NCBI RefSeq assembly: GCF_007748115.1 | Contig: NZ_CP036289.1 | Location: forward strand, 4,898,001 to 4,962,000 | Length of the DNA stretch: 64,000 nt | Origin: Bremerella volcania | GTDB taxonomy: Bacteria > Planctomycetota > Planctomycetia > Pirellulales > Pirellulaceae | Direction: 5' to 3' | Part shown: positions 35,934-43,923 of the stretch, one piece after another | How positions within the stretch are numbered: position 1 is the first letter of the stretch | How the letters are laid out: each line of letters opens with the position of its first letter | Position numbers and translations under genes: made by a program | Notes under the pieces: model-generated | Database searches by the model: none | Seen by the model: the letters and a program-made list of their open reading frames with translations, nothing else | What the model was told of the DNA's origin: nothing

Positions 35934-37214
35934 ATGCTCGACCGGAAGTTTGTTGTCGAAAACGTCGAACTCGTGAAGAAGAACTGCGAGAACCGTGGTG
36001 TTCAAGCCGACGTCGATCAGATCGTCACGCTCGAGACCGCTCGCAAGGCCAAGCTGCAAGAGGCCGAAGAGTTCAACCGTCAGGCCAACGAAATCAACAA
36101 GACCGTAGGCAAGGCCACGCCGGAAGAACGCCCTAACATCATCGCCGAAGGCAAGCGTCTTCGTCAGTTGAAGGACGATGCCTCGACCGAAGTCGACAAG
36201 CTTGAAGAGCAGATCGTCGAAATCCTCCGCGTCATTCCCAACCTCACCCACCCCGACGCGCCGATCGGCGAGGACGATAAGAGCAATCTCGAACTCCAGC
36301 GCGGATCGACCGAGCCCCGCACGTTCGACTTCAAGGTTCTCGACCATGTCGAACTAGGGGAAAAGCTCGACCTCATCGACTTCGAAGCAGGCGCCCAGGT
36401 CGCCGGGGCGGGTTTCTACTACCTGAAGAACGAAGCCGTCCTGCTGGAACTGGCCCTGCAGCAGTACGTGGTGGGCCTGTTGGTGAAGGAAGGGTTCGTT
36501 CCGACCATCACGCCCGACATGGCCCGCACCGAGATTCTGCACGGGGTTGGCTTTATCCCGCGTGGTCCCGAAACGCAGATCTACAGCATCGAAAACACCG
36601 ACCTCAACCTGGTCGCCACCGCCGAGATCACCCTGGGCGGCATGTACGCCGGCAAGACGCTCGAAGCGGAAACGCTGCCGCAGCTGTTCTGTGGCATCAG
36701 CCACTGTTACCGCACCGAAGCAGGCGCCGCAGGGCGTGCTTCGCGAGGTCTTTACCGCGTGCATCAGTTCACCAAGGTCGAGATGTTCGCGTTCACCCTG
36801 CCGGAAGACAGCGAAGCGACCCTCAATAAGTTCCGTGACCTGGAATGCAAGATCTTCGACGGCCTGCAGATCCCGTACCGCGTGGTCGACACAGCCACCG
36901 GCGACCTGGGGGGACCCGCCTACCGCAAATTCGACCTCGAGGCGTGGATGCCAGGCCGCGGTGATGCTGGCGAATACGGCGAAGTGACCAGCACTTCGAA
37001 CTGCACCGACTACCAGGCCCGCCGCTTGAACATCCGCTACAAGGTGAAAGGGGAAAAGGGAACCCACTTCGCCCACACGCTTAACGGCACCGCCATCGCT
37101 TTAAGCCGCGGTCTGATCGCCGTGATGGAAAACTACCAGCAAGCCGACGGTAGCATCGAAGTACCGGAAGTCCTGCGGCCGTATATGGGCATGGATAAGA
37201 TCGGTCCTCGTTAG
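35934..37214 (+). CDS. serS: Seryl-tRNA synthetase
   Basis: A 426-residue class II synthetase. The N-terminal ~110 residues form the antiparallel coiled-coil arm that grips the long variable arm of tRNA-Ser. Motif 2 is seen around HCYRTEAGAAGRASRGLYR, and motif 3 as NGTAIALSRGLIAVMEN. The segment TSNCTDYQARRLNIRY is a strong SerRS signature. It charges tRNA-Ser and tRNA-Sec. A membrane-protein gene follows 25 bp downstream and may be cotranscribed. Confidence 0.96.
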   Translation: MLDRKFVVENVELVKKNCENRGVQADVDQIVTLETARKAKLQEAEEFNRQANEINKTVGKATPEERPNIIAEGKRLRQLKDDASTEVDKLEEQIVEILRVIPNLTHPDAPIGEDDKSNLELQRGSTEPRTFDFKVLDHVELGEKLDLIDFEAGAQVAGAGFYYLKNEAVLLELALQQYVVGLLVKEGFVPTITPDMARTEILHGVGFIPRGPETQIYSIENTDLNLVATAEITLGGMYAGKTLEAETLPQLFCGISHCYRTEAGAAGRASRGLYRVHQFTKVEMFAFTLPEDSEATLNKFRDLECKIFDGLQIPYRVVDTATGDLGGPAYRKFDLEAWMPGRGDAGEYGEVTSTSNCTDYQARRLNIRYKVKGEKGTHFAHTLNGTAIALSRGLIAVMENYQQADGSIEVPEVLRPYMGMDKIGPR

Positions 37215-37239
37215 AGTTCCGAGAGAAAGTAGATCAAGG

Positions 37240-37560
37240 ATGCCAGCATCCGAAAAGCGACCACACGAAAGAAAAGTAACCTTGCCGCTATTTATCCAGC
37301 TTCCCACTGGAATAGCGGCAGCAGTCTACGCCGTGGGTTCCATCGCAGCGGCGCTCTTATGGAAGCCGCTTTCGATTCTGTCACTGGTGGTAATTTTCCT
37401 CTTGCCAGGCATTGCCGCCGCCATGGTCGGCCTGAACGCCATGCTACGCCTGCGTCCCCACGGACCGCTATTGGCGATCTACCTCGGAATCATTCCGCTG
37501 GTCGCCACGCTATTCATCGGCGGCCCGGTAACCATCTTGGCATGGCTGCTGTCTACCTAA
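37240..37560 (+). CDS. Small membrane protein, unknown function
   Basis: A 106-residue protein with a Lys/Arg-rich N-terminus and three hydrophobic stretches: GIAAAVYAVGSIAAALLW, LSILSLVVIFLLPGIAAAMV, and LLAIYLGIIPLVATLFIGG with TILAWLL at the end. No family is recognised. It follows serS by 25 bp and is probably on the same transcript. Confidence 0.65.
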   Translation: MPASEKRPHERKVTLPLFIQLPTGIAAAVYAVGSIAAALLWKPLSILSLVVIFLLPGIAAAMVGLNAMLRLRPHGPLLAIYLGIIPLVATLFIGGPVTILAWLLST

Positions 37561-37957
37561 GCCATCGCAGGCTCCCCTCTTTTCATCCTCGAAATACGGT
37601 GCCTCAAAAAAAATTTCCGCGCGCACTATCTTTCCGGCACCGCAGGCTGGTATAAGTAATCGATCGCTGGAGACACTTTCCTAACATCCGCATTTTCTGC
37701 TCGGTCTGTTGTGACCTTCGTCACGCTTGAAGACCAAGTTACCGGCCCAAATCTTGGGGCCAAGCCATGCCCACCCAGGCATGCAAACCAGACGCCTACT
37801 CGTTTACGCGTCCCTGTTTCCCACTCCCAACCTCCGTGAATGCTTGGCTTCCGACCAGTGCTTTCGCAACGGTTTTGGGAAGGACGATCCAAACCACTGC
37901 CCACTGGCCGGTGGCCAGCGCCACACGATTCATCAACCTTCAACCCACAAGAACATC
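37561..37957. other. Intergenic region with a palindromic repeat and a possible promoter
   Basis: About 400 bp. TATAAG at 37651-37656 is preceded by TGG, giving an extended -10-like site that could drive the gene downstream. A hairpin CATGCC...GGCATG lies at 37766-37783. An open frame continues upstream of the zinc-ribbon gene to 37727, but its Cys/His/Pro-rich translation looks non-coding. Confidence 0.4.
37766..37783. repeat. CATGCC hairpin repeat (left copy)
   Basis: CATGCC (37766-37771) pairs with GGCATG (37778-37783) over a 6-nt loop. A related but larger palindrome occurs at 38753-38776, at the other end of the zinc-ribbon gene. Confidence 0.55.
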
Positions 37958-38821
37958 ATGTCCCATTCCCACACGTCACAACCTGAAATGGATGGAGTTG
38001 GCTCACCAGAGCACAGCCCCCAGGTTGCCGTGCGCGATGGGAATCGGCTTCTCTGCCCCTGCTGTGGGGAAGTGTTGATGTTTCTTTCGGATGACGTGCC
38101 GGAAGAACCGACTGCACACGAACCGGTTGAAGACGATCCGTGGAAACAGATCTCACCCGATGGCAAACGCATGCCATCGAGCAGACCTTCGCCTTGGGAT
38201 GCCATCGCGCGTCGGCAAGATGCCGCGAAGGAAGCTGCCTGGGAGGCATTCGCGCAGGCCGAGAAAGCGAAGCAGAAAGAACTTCATACGGCGTTTCTAC
38301 AATCGGATGATCCCAAGTTCTGCGCCGACTATTTAACGGTGCCGATCGATCCGGAGGTCGCGGCTTACGAGTTTCCGGACGAATATCCACCGCCGTTGCC
38401 TGCACCAAAGCGAACGAAGTCGCCACGCGTGCGCGCATCAAAATCACCCCGCAAACGGGAGAAGCGTTGGCGCGAAGTCGTTCCCGAGGAGCCGTACACC
38501 TATCAGGAAAAACGCTACCTGACGTGGACCTACTATCGGCTGAAGCTGCAAGACTTGGAACTCCAGGAAAAGATTCGCGTCAAGCAAGAGAAAATTGATT
38601 GCCTGCGAGGCGAGCTTGGTATCGCTGGCGAAATGTTGGCATACGAAGAGCATTTGCCAAGCGAAGACGTGCCGAAGGTACGACCGCGTGTTGAGGTCGT
38701 CGAGTTCGACTTGATGTACTGGCTCGAACGCGTGCGTCCCACGAAGCAAGAGCATGCCCGCGCGGACGTGGGCATGGTACCCGGGACGAGGGTTCCAACC
38801 AACGAACGCGGGCCGCCTTGA
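37958..38821 (+). CDS. Zinc-ribbon protein with central charged/coiled region, unknown function
   Basis: A 287-residue cytoplasmic protein. Near the N-terminus NRLLCPCCGEVLMF (~27-40) supplies a CxxC knuckle typical of zinc ribbons, but the second CxxC pair is not seen, so the site may be incomplete or completed by another protein. Residues ~75-130 and ~185-230 are Lys/Glu/Arg-rich, with coiled-coil character (YRLKLQDLELQEKIRVKQEK). The C-terminal ~25 residues are encoded by a palindromic repeat (38753-38776) and may be a recent addition. The ATG at 37958 is chosen; the frame upstream has no coding character. Function unknown. Confidence 0.6.
   Translation: MSHSHTSQPEMDGVGSPEHSPQVAVRDGNRLLCPCCGEVLMFLSDDVPEEPTAHEPVEDDPWKQISPDGKRMPSSRPSPWDAIARRQDAAKEAAWEAFAQAEKAKQKELHTAFLQSDDPKFCADYLTVPIDPEVAAYEFPDEYPPPLPAPKRTKSPRVRASKSPRKREKRWREVVPEEPYTYQEKRYLTWTYYRLKLQDLELQEKIRVKQEKIDCLRGELGIAGEMLAYEEHLPSEDVPKVRPRVEVVEFDLMYWLERVRPTKQEHARADVGMVPGTRVPTNERGPP
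38753..38776. repeat. CATGCCC hairpin repeat (right copy), inside the zinc-ribbon gene
   Basis: CATGCCC (38753-38759) pairs with GGGCATG (38770-38776). It is read through as protein (residues around ARADVGM) at the end of the zinc-ribbon gene, and is related to the hairpin at 37766-37783. Confidence 0.55.
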
Positions 38822-38859
38822 TTCGGTCACCCCCTCCGCGCTGGCAAGAAAATCCTGTC

Positions 38860-39034
38860 CCCTCTCCCTCGCAGGGAGAGGGCTAGGGTGAGGGTTTTAT
38901 GTGCGAGGTTTGCCTCACATCGCCGGATGAAGTTCCCCATCAAGATCGGAACATCATTCGCGCATGCGCTTTCATGCCGACGGGGATAGCCCCTCACCCT
39001 AAACCTCTTCCCTCAGGGGCGAGGGGACTGGAGC
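38860..39034. repeat. GC-rich inverted repeats (family copy 4, double)
   Basis: Two units lie between the convergent zinc-ribbon and glmM genes. The first has stem CCTCTCCCT (38861-38869) / AGGGAGAGG (38873-38881), followed by the GCTAGGGTGAGGG tail. The second (38989-39034) has CCCCTCACCCTAAACCTC with AGGGGCGAGGGGAC in opposite orientation. The 90 bp between them show no gene. Confidence 0.7.
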
Positions 39035-39067
39035 TTATCAAGCACACTACTAACTCAGCCTGTCAGG

Positions 39068-40411
39068 CTAAACCCCGCGCAGCGTGCGCGTTGCCGAGAT
39101 GCACATGCCTTCGCTTTGGTCGAACGACTTCGACTCGGCGATGACGCGCACAATCGGTTCCGTGTTACTGGCCCGGGCGATCAGCCAGCGGTCTTTCCAA
39201 GTGAAACGCAGCCCGTCCCCTTCGTCGAGTTGGGCGTCGGCGTACTGCTGTTTGAGGCGATCGAAACCGGCTGGCAGTTCATGGGCATCCAGATCGACCT
39301 TGTGCTTCACGATCTCGTAGCGCGGCAATGCGTCGGCCAGTTTGCTGATCGGCTTTTTCTTCTTGGTCATGAGTTCCAGGATGTTGGCCATGCCGACGAA
39401 GCTGTCGCGAATGTAGCCGACCTGAGGGTCGATCGGACCGCCGTTCCCTTCGCCGCCGAAGACGGCGTCCCGCCGCATCATTTCCTGCGTGACGTTCGCT
39501 TCGCCGACCGCCGAGCGGAAGATCGGGCACTTGAACGAAGCGGCCACGTCTTCGTTCATGCGGCTCGTGGCGCCATTGATCACAACAGCTCCCTTGCGCT
39601 GCGACAAAACGTTTTGCAGGCACAGTGCGACGGTATACTCCTCGCCGATGTAGCGCCCCTTTTCGTCGATCACGGCCAGGCGATCGGCGTCGGGGTCTTG
39701 GCAGAACGCGATGTCGTATTTCCCTTGGGCGACCAGGTCGGAAATCGATTTCAGATTCGCTTCGGTCGGTTCGGCCGGGTGCAGGAACGTGCCGTTGGGC
39801 TCGCCGCCGATCACCTCGACTTCGCAGCCGAGTTGTTCCAACAGCTTCACGCCGACGATGCTCCCGGAGCCGCCGTTGCTGTCGAGCAGAACTTTAAAAG
39901 ATTTCTTTCGAATCGGTTCCACGTTAATCGTCGCGAGAACCTTTTCAATGTGGGCCGTGGCCGGGTCAGGGCAGGAAGTCGTATTGCCGATTTCGTCCCA
40001 CGGTGCCCACGTGACTGGCTGGTCTTTGTAGGCCGCTTTGACCTGGGCTCCCTTTTCGGCCGAGATGACTCGTCCGTCGGCTCCCATCAGTTTTAAACCG
40101 TTGTATTCCGGCGGATTGTGACTGGCAGAAATTTGAATGCCGCCGGTACAGCGGTTATCGCGAACCAGAATGCCGACGGTGGGGGTCGCGGCGACGCCCA
40201 CGTCGATGACGTCGCGACCGAGCAAATTAATCGTTCCCTTCACGATATCCCCGATCGCCCAGCCACTGGGGCGACCGTCGCGAGATAGGAGAATACTTCC
40301 TTCCGGCAATTGCTCGACAAACGCCGCGATGTAGCGGCTGATTATCTCCGGCGAAAGGCTCAATCCTAAAATTCCGCGTAATCCGGACACGCTGATGATT
40401 GGTTCTTGCAT
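39068..40411 (-). CDS. glmM: Phosphoglucosamine mutase-type phosphohexomutase
   Basis: A 447-residue alpha-D-phosphohexomutase. The catalytic serine lies in SASHNPPEYNG (Ser97), the metal loop is DPDADR (239-244), the sugar-binding loop GGEGNGG, and the phosphate-binding loop RASNTEPIVRV. The short form of the DPDADR loop and the length fit GlmM or ManB; GlmM converts glucosamine-6-phosphate to glucosamine-1-phosphate for cell-wall and LPS precursors. Distinguishing GlmM from phosphomannomutase needs a tree. The second, longer mutase is divergent, 213 bp away. Confidence 0.85.
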   Translation of the reverse strand: MQEPIISVSGLRGILGLSLSPEIISRYIAAFVEQLPEGSILLSRDGRPSGWAIGDIVKGTINLLGRDVIDVGVAATPTVGILVRDNRCTGGIQISASHNPPEYNGLKLMGADGRVISAEKGAQVKAAYKDQPVTWAPWDEIGNTTSCPDPATAHIEKVLATINVEPIRKKSFKVLLDSNGGSGSIVGVKLLEQLGCEVEVIGGEPNGTFLHPAEPTEANLKSISDLVAQGKYDIAFCQDPDADRLAVIDEKGRYIGEEYTVALCLQNVLSQRKGAVVINGATSRMNEDVAASFKCPIFRSAVGEANVTQEMMRRDAVFGGEGNGGPIDPQVGYIRDSFVGMANILELMTKKKKPISKLADALPRYEIVKHKVDLDAHELPAGFDRLKQQYADAQLDEGDGLRFTWKDRWLIARASNTEPIVRVIAESKSFDQSEGMCISATRTLRGV

Positions 40412-40624
40412 CGGTGCTTCGTCGGCTCGGCATTAAGGTGTGTTTTCAGGGCGATCGGGTGAGCTTCCTTACTATAAAACATAATGGGCAGTCTTGGCGT
40501 GACCGTTTTCTTCGTTGCCCCGCGAAAGTGAAGAATTCACGTCCCCACGCCGGGCCCAATTGATGATCAACCAAGGGTTCCCTTAGAATCGGGGAATTCC
40601 TTTAGACCCAACGAGAGGACGATT

Positions 40625-42442
40625 ATGAGCGGCAGCGATATCGACACCACAGCACTTCTCCAGCAAGTCAAACAGGCCTCGGCCGACGGAAAAATCACGG
40701 CCAGCGCTGCCGAGAACATCGCAATCTGGCTGACCGAAGACCGTTACGCCCGATACGCCGGCCAGGTAGCCGATCACATCACTTCCGGCAAGTGGAAAGA
40801 GCTGGACGACGCGTTCTGGACGATCATCCCCTTCGGCACCGGCGGCCGTCGCGGCAAGATGTACCCGATCGGCTCGAATGCGATCAACGAACGCACCATC
40901 GGCGAAAGCGCTCAAGGGCTGGCCGAATACGTGAAAGACAACGTCAAAGGGGACCTGTCGTGCGCGATCGCCTACGATACCCGGCATCGCTCGCGTGAGT
41001 TCGCCGAACTGTGCGCCCGGATCATGGTTTCCAACGGCTTCACCGTTTACTTTTTGGACGACTACCGCAGCACGCCGGAACTTTCGTTCCTGGTCCGCTA
41101 CAAGAAGTGCTCGTGCGGCATCATGGTCACCGCCAGCCATAACCCACCCAGCGACAACGCCGTGAAGGTGTACTGGTCGACCGGTGGCCAGGTGATGCCA
41201 CCGCACGACAAGAAGATCATCGACAACGTGATGAACGTGCAGGAAATTCCGCTGGGCGTAGAATTCGACGCGGCGGTCAACGACGGCAAAGTCGTCATCT
41301 GCACGAAAGAGACCGACGAAGCGTTCATCAGCAATGTCGCTCAGCAGAAGTTTGACGGGCCGCGTGACCTGAAGATTCTGTACTCGCCGCTGCACGGCGT
41401 GGGGGCGTCGGCCGTGATCCCGGCACTCAAGGCAGATCATTTCACCGACGTGACGATCTTCGGCCCGCACGAAGAACCCAACGGCGATTTCCCAAATGTG
41501 CCAGAGCACGTTTCCAACCCGGAAAACCCCGCCGTCTTCGACGCCGCCATCGCGCAGGCCAAAACCGACGGAACCGAGCTGATCCTGGCAACCGATCCCG
41601 ACTGCGACCGCGTCGGGTGTGCGGCCCCCAAAACGATGGACGCCACCGGCGAGTGGGGCACGTTCACCGGCAACCAGATCGCTGCCCTGCTCTGCGATCA
41701 CGTTCTGTCGGAGCGCAAGAAGGGGGGCGGTCTGACGCCTGAGCATTACATCGTCAAGACGCTGGTCACCACCGAGATGGCTCGCCGGATCGCCGATAGC
41801 TATGGCGTGCGAACCTGTGGCAACCTGCAGGTCGGTTTCAAGTGGATCGGCGGCACGATGGATGCCGAAGGGCCGGATAAGTTCCTCTTCGGCTGTGAAG
41901 AATCGCACGGGTATCTGGTCGGTCAGTATGCCCGCGACAAGGACGCCGCAGTGGCTTCGATGCTGCTGGCCGAACTGGCCGCCAACTGCAAAGCCGAAGG
42001 CAAGTCGCTGCACGAGAAGCTGGAATCGCTGTGGTGGCAACACGGTTACCACGCCGAACGCCTGCTGAACCAAAAGATGCCAGGCAGTGAAGGGATGGCC
42101 AACATGCAGAAACTGATGGGTAAGTTTCGCCAGCAGCCGCCGCAAACGGTCGGCGGCCTGAAACTGCTGCAAGTTCGCGATTATCTGAATGACACGATCA
42201 CCACGCCTGATGGTGAAGTAACTCACCTGAACGGCCCGAGCGGCAACATGGTGATCCTGGACCTGGAAGAAGACAACTACGTCGCCGTCCGTCCTTCCGG
42301 CACCGAGCCGAAGGTGAAGTTCTACATGTTCACCTACGTCGCCGCCGAGCAGCTGTCGCTGTTGGACGCCGCCCAGGAAGAAATGGAACAGCGGCTCGAC
42401 GCGTTCGAGAAAGACCTGAAGGCTTTTGCGGATAGCGTTTAA
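40625..42442 (+). CDS. Long-form phospho-sugar mutase (phosphoglucomutase/phosphomannomutase type)
   Basis: A 605-residue member of the phosphohexomutase superfamily. The active serine is in TASHNPPSDNA (Ser171), the metal loop DPDCDR, the sugar loop GCEESHGYLVG, and the phosphate-binding loop RPSGTEPKVKFY. The N-terminal ~60 residues are an additional helical extension, and the length matches the PGM2/YbbT-like group that interconverts glucose-1-P and glucose-6-P or ribose phosphates. Its place in central sugar metabolism is firm; the exact substrate is not. It ends 51 bp before a strong hairpin repeat. Confidence 0.88.
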   Translation: MSGSDIDTTALLQQVKQASADGKITASAAENIAIWLTEDRYARYAGQVADHITSGKWKELDDAFWTIIPFGTGGRRGKMYPIGSNAINERTIGESAQGLAEYVKDNVKGDLSCAIAYDTRHRSREFAELCARIMVSNGFTVYFLDDYRSTPELSFLVRYKKCSCGIMVTASHNPPSDNAVKVYWSTGGQVMPPHDKKIIDNVMNVQEIPLGVEFDAAVNDGKVVICTKETDEAFISNVAQQKFDGPRDLKILYSPLHGVGASAVIPALKADHFTDVTIFGPHEEPNGDFPNVPEHVSNPENPAVFDAAIAQAKTDGTELILATDPDCDRVGCAAPKTMDATGEWGTFTGNQIAALLCDHVLSERKKGGGLTPEHYIVKTLVTTEMARRIADSYGVRTCGNLQVGFKWIGGTMDAEGPDKFLFGCEESHGYLVGQYARDKDAAVASMLLAELAANCKAEGKSLHEKLESLWWQHGYHAERLLNQKMPGSEGMANMQKLMGKFRQQPPQTVGGLKLLQVRDYLNDTITTPDGEVTHLNGPSGNMVILDLEEDNYVAVRPSGTEPKVKFYMFTYVAAEQLSLLDAAQEEMEQRLDAFEKDLKAFADSV

Positions 42443-42493
42443 TGCTGACCAGAGGTCAGGGTTCGATGGAAACAGTGGCACGCCCCTGATAAT

Positions 42494-42533
42494 CCAGTCC
42501 CCTCTCCACCGTCTGCGGGGGAGAGGGGACTGG
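42494..42533. repeat. GC-rich inverted repeat (family copy 5), probable bidirectional terminator
   Basis: A perfect 14-bp stem, CCAGTCCCCTCTCC (42494-42507) with GGAGAGGGGACTGG (42520-42533), and a 12-nt loop containing GTCTGCGG. It sits between two converging genes, 51 bp after one stop and 3 bp before the other, an ideal place for a two-way terminator, though without a T-run. Confidence 0.8.
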
Positions 42534-42536
42534 AAA

Positions 42537-43136
42537 TTACGGCTTCGCTTTGACGAGTTCGGCTACCAGCGGCTTGATGTCTTTATCGTAAGTAAACCCT
42601 TCTTCTTCGCTGGCGGCTTCTTCGTTATCGAAGCGTTTGGCCAGTTTTCCATCACGACCGTAGACCATCACAGCCGGGGGAGCGGCCAACTCTAGCTTCT
42701 TCAGCATCGTTTCGGAATCGTCCGCGGCAATGATGTTGTCGAAGGTCGCTCCAACGTGCTTGAGAAAGGGCATGACCTTCTCCTTGTACGTTTCCGGGCC
42801 TTCGTCCGCCAGGCCGATGTAGTCCAGGCTCACGGTGATGCACTTCACACCTTCCGCTGAGAACTCGTTGTGCACGTCGACCAACCCTGGCAGTTCCTTG
42901 ATGCACGGGGGGCAATCGGTCGACCAGTAGTCGACGACGACCACTTTCCCGCGGTACGACTCGACCAGCATTTGAATGCCCTGGTAGTCCATGACCTTCG
43001 TGTCGATTTCCATGGTCTTCTCAGGCGTGACGTCGACCGTCTCGGCCGGTGGAGTCATGGCCGGCTGAGGCCCTGAACCCTTGCCACATCCACAGATAGC
43101 CATCAACAAACCGAGCATTACCCAACGCGTATTCAT
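42537..43136 (-). CDS. TlpA-like thioredoxin-fold lipoprotein
   Basis: A 199-residue protein. The signal peptide MNTRWVMLGLLMAICGCG has a lipobox-like GCG, indicating export and probably lipid anchoring. The mature thioredoxin/AhpC-TSA domain has the redox centre VVDYWSTDCPPCIKELPG, a CPPC motif typical of TlpA/ResA-like thiol-disulfide oxidoreductases that act on apocytochromes or copper proteins. The ATG at 43136 is chosen because it fits the signal peptide; an in-frame start at 43292 adds residues with no export signal. Stops 3 bp from the hairpin repeat. Confidence 0.85.
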   Translation of the reverse strand: MNTRWVMLGLLMAICGCGKGSGPQPAMTPPAETVDVTPEKTMEIDTKVMDYQGIQMLVESYRGKVVVVDYWSTDCPPCIKELPGLVDVHNEFSAEGVKCITVSLDYIGLADEGPETYKEKVMPFLKHVGATFDNIIAADDSETMLKKLELAAPPAVMVYGRDGKLAKRFDNEEAASEEEGFTYDKDIKPLVAELVKAKP

Positions 43137-43245
43137 GATTTCACCCGCTTCCACCTTGTGAAGTTTTCGCATTACGATACTAGTTATCCCCGTTTGTATC
43201 CCAGTCGCTGGGGCTCTAGCAACCAGGGCCGCCGTTTTGATAGCA

Positions 43246-43755
43246 ATGAGTATGGACCCAGATTTCGAGCATCTTCGCCACAAGCCCCCCACGGCGTTGG
43301 ATCAGCCGCGCGAATTGATCGTGGCCTGTTGTCCGATGCGGAGCAACGTAAACATTTCGCGCATCGTGCGGGCCGCATCGTGCTGTGCGATCAGCAAGGT
43401 GATCGTATGCGGCAACGTGAAAATCGACCCGAAGATTGCCCGCGATGGTGCCGAGAAGCTGCCGATCTCGCGTCACCGCAGCCTGGCTCCGGTGCTGCGT
43501 GATCTGAAACGGGAAGGGTACATGCTCGTCGGTCTCGAGCAGACGACCAATTCGCAGGACATTCATCACTTTCCATTCGTGCGAAAGACGGTCCTGGTGA
43601 TCGGCAACGAACGCCTGGGCATTACGGAAGACATCCTTGGCCTGCTCGACGCCACGGTCGAAATCCCCGTGTATGGGATGCCGTACAGCTACAACGCCGC
43701 AACCGCGACGTGCATGGCCCTTTATGAATTTTGCCGACAATTTCCCGAAGGCTAA
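43246..43755 (+). CDS. SpoU/TrmH-family 2'-O-methyltransferase
   Basis: A 169-residue SPOUT methyltransferase. Three motifs are in order: NVNISRIVRAASC (motif 1), LVIGNERLGI (motif 2) and EIPVYGMPYSYNAATATCMA (motif 3), which builds the knotted SAM site. It is a compact form with little extra RNA-binding domain, so the target (tRNA Gm18, a 23S rRNA site, or another RNA) is not decided. The start at 43246 (MSMDPDF) is preferred over a TTG at 43237; the next ATG is two codons on. It begins 110 bp from the divergent tlpA-like gene. Confidence 0.88.
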   Translation: MSMDPDFEHLRHKPPTALDQPRELIVACCPMRSNVNISRIVRAASCCAISKVIVCGNVKIDPKIARDGAEKLPISRHRSLAPVLRDLKREGYMLVGLEQTTNSQDIHHFPFVRKTVLVIGNERLGITEDILGLLDATVEIPVYGMPYSYNAATATCMALYEFCRQFPEG

Positions 43756-43923
43756 AAGTGAAGTGGCTTATACGAACGCTGGCCACAAACGGTTCGCGAC
43801 TTCGCAGAACTTCGCCGTCATGGCCTGGCTGGGCGTCGACAGCGATTGTCCCTTGCTGATAATCCGACTACGATGCGGTTTCGCAAACATGCCGAGACTC
43901 TTTGACGATCGCAAGTTAAACTC

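Noticed and set aside
37727-37957. N-terminal extension of the zinc-ribbon gene
   Set aside because: The extra 77 residues overlap a hairpin repeat and have Cys/His/Pro-rich non-coding character.
40583-42481. 632-codon open frame on the minus strand
   Set aside because: Antisense to the well-supported phospho-sugar mutase gene; its translation is His/Arg/Gln rich without motifs.
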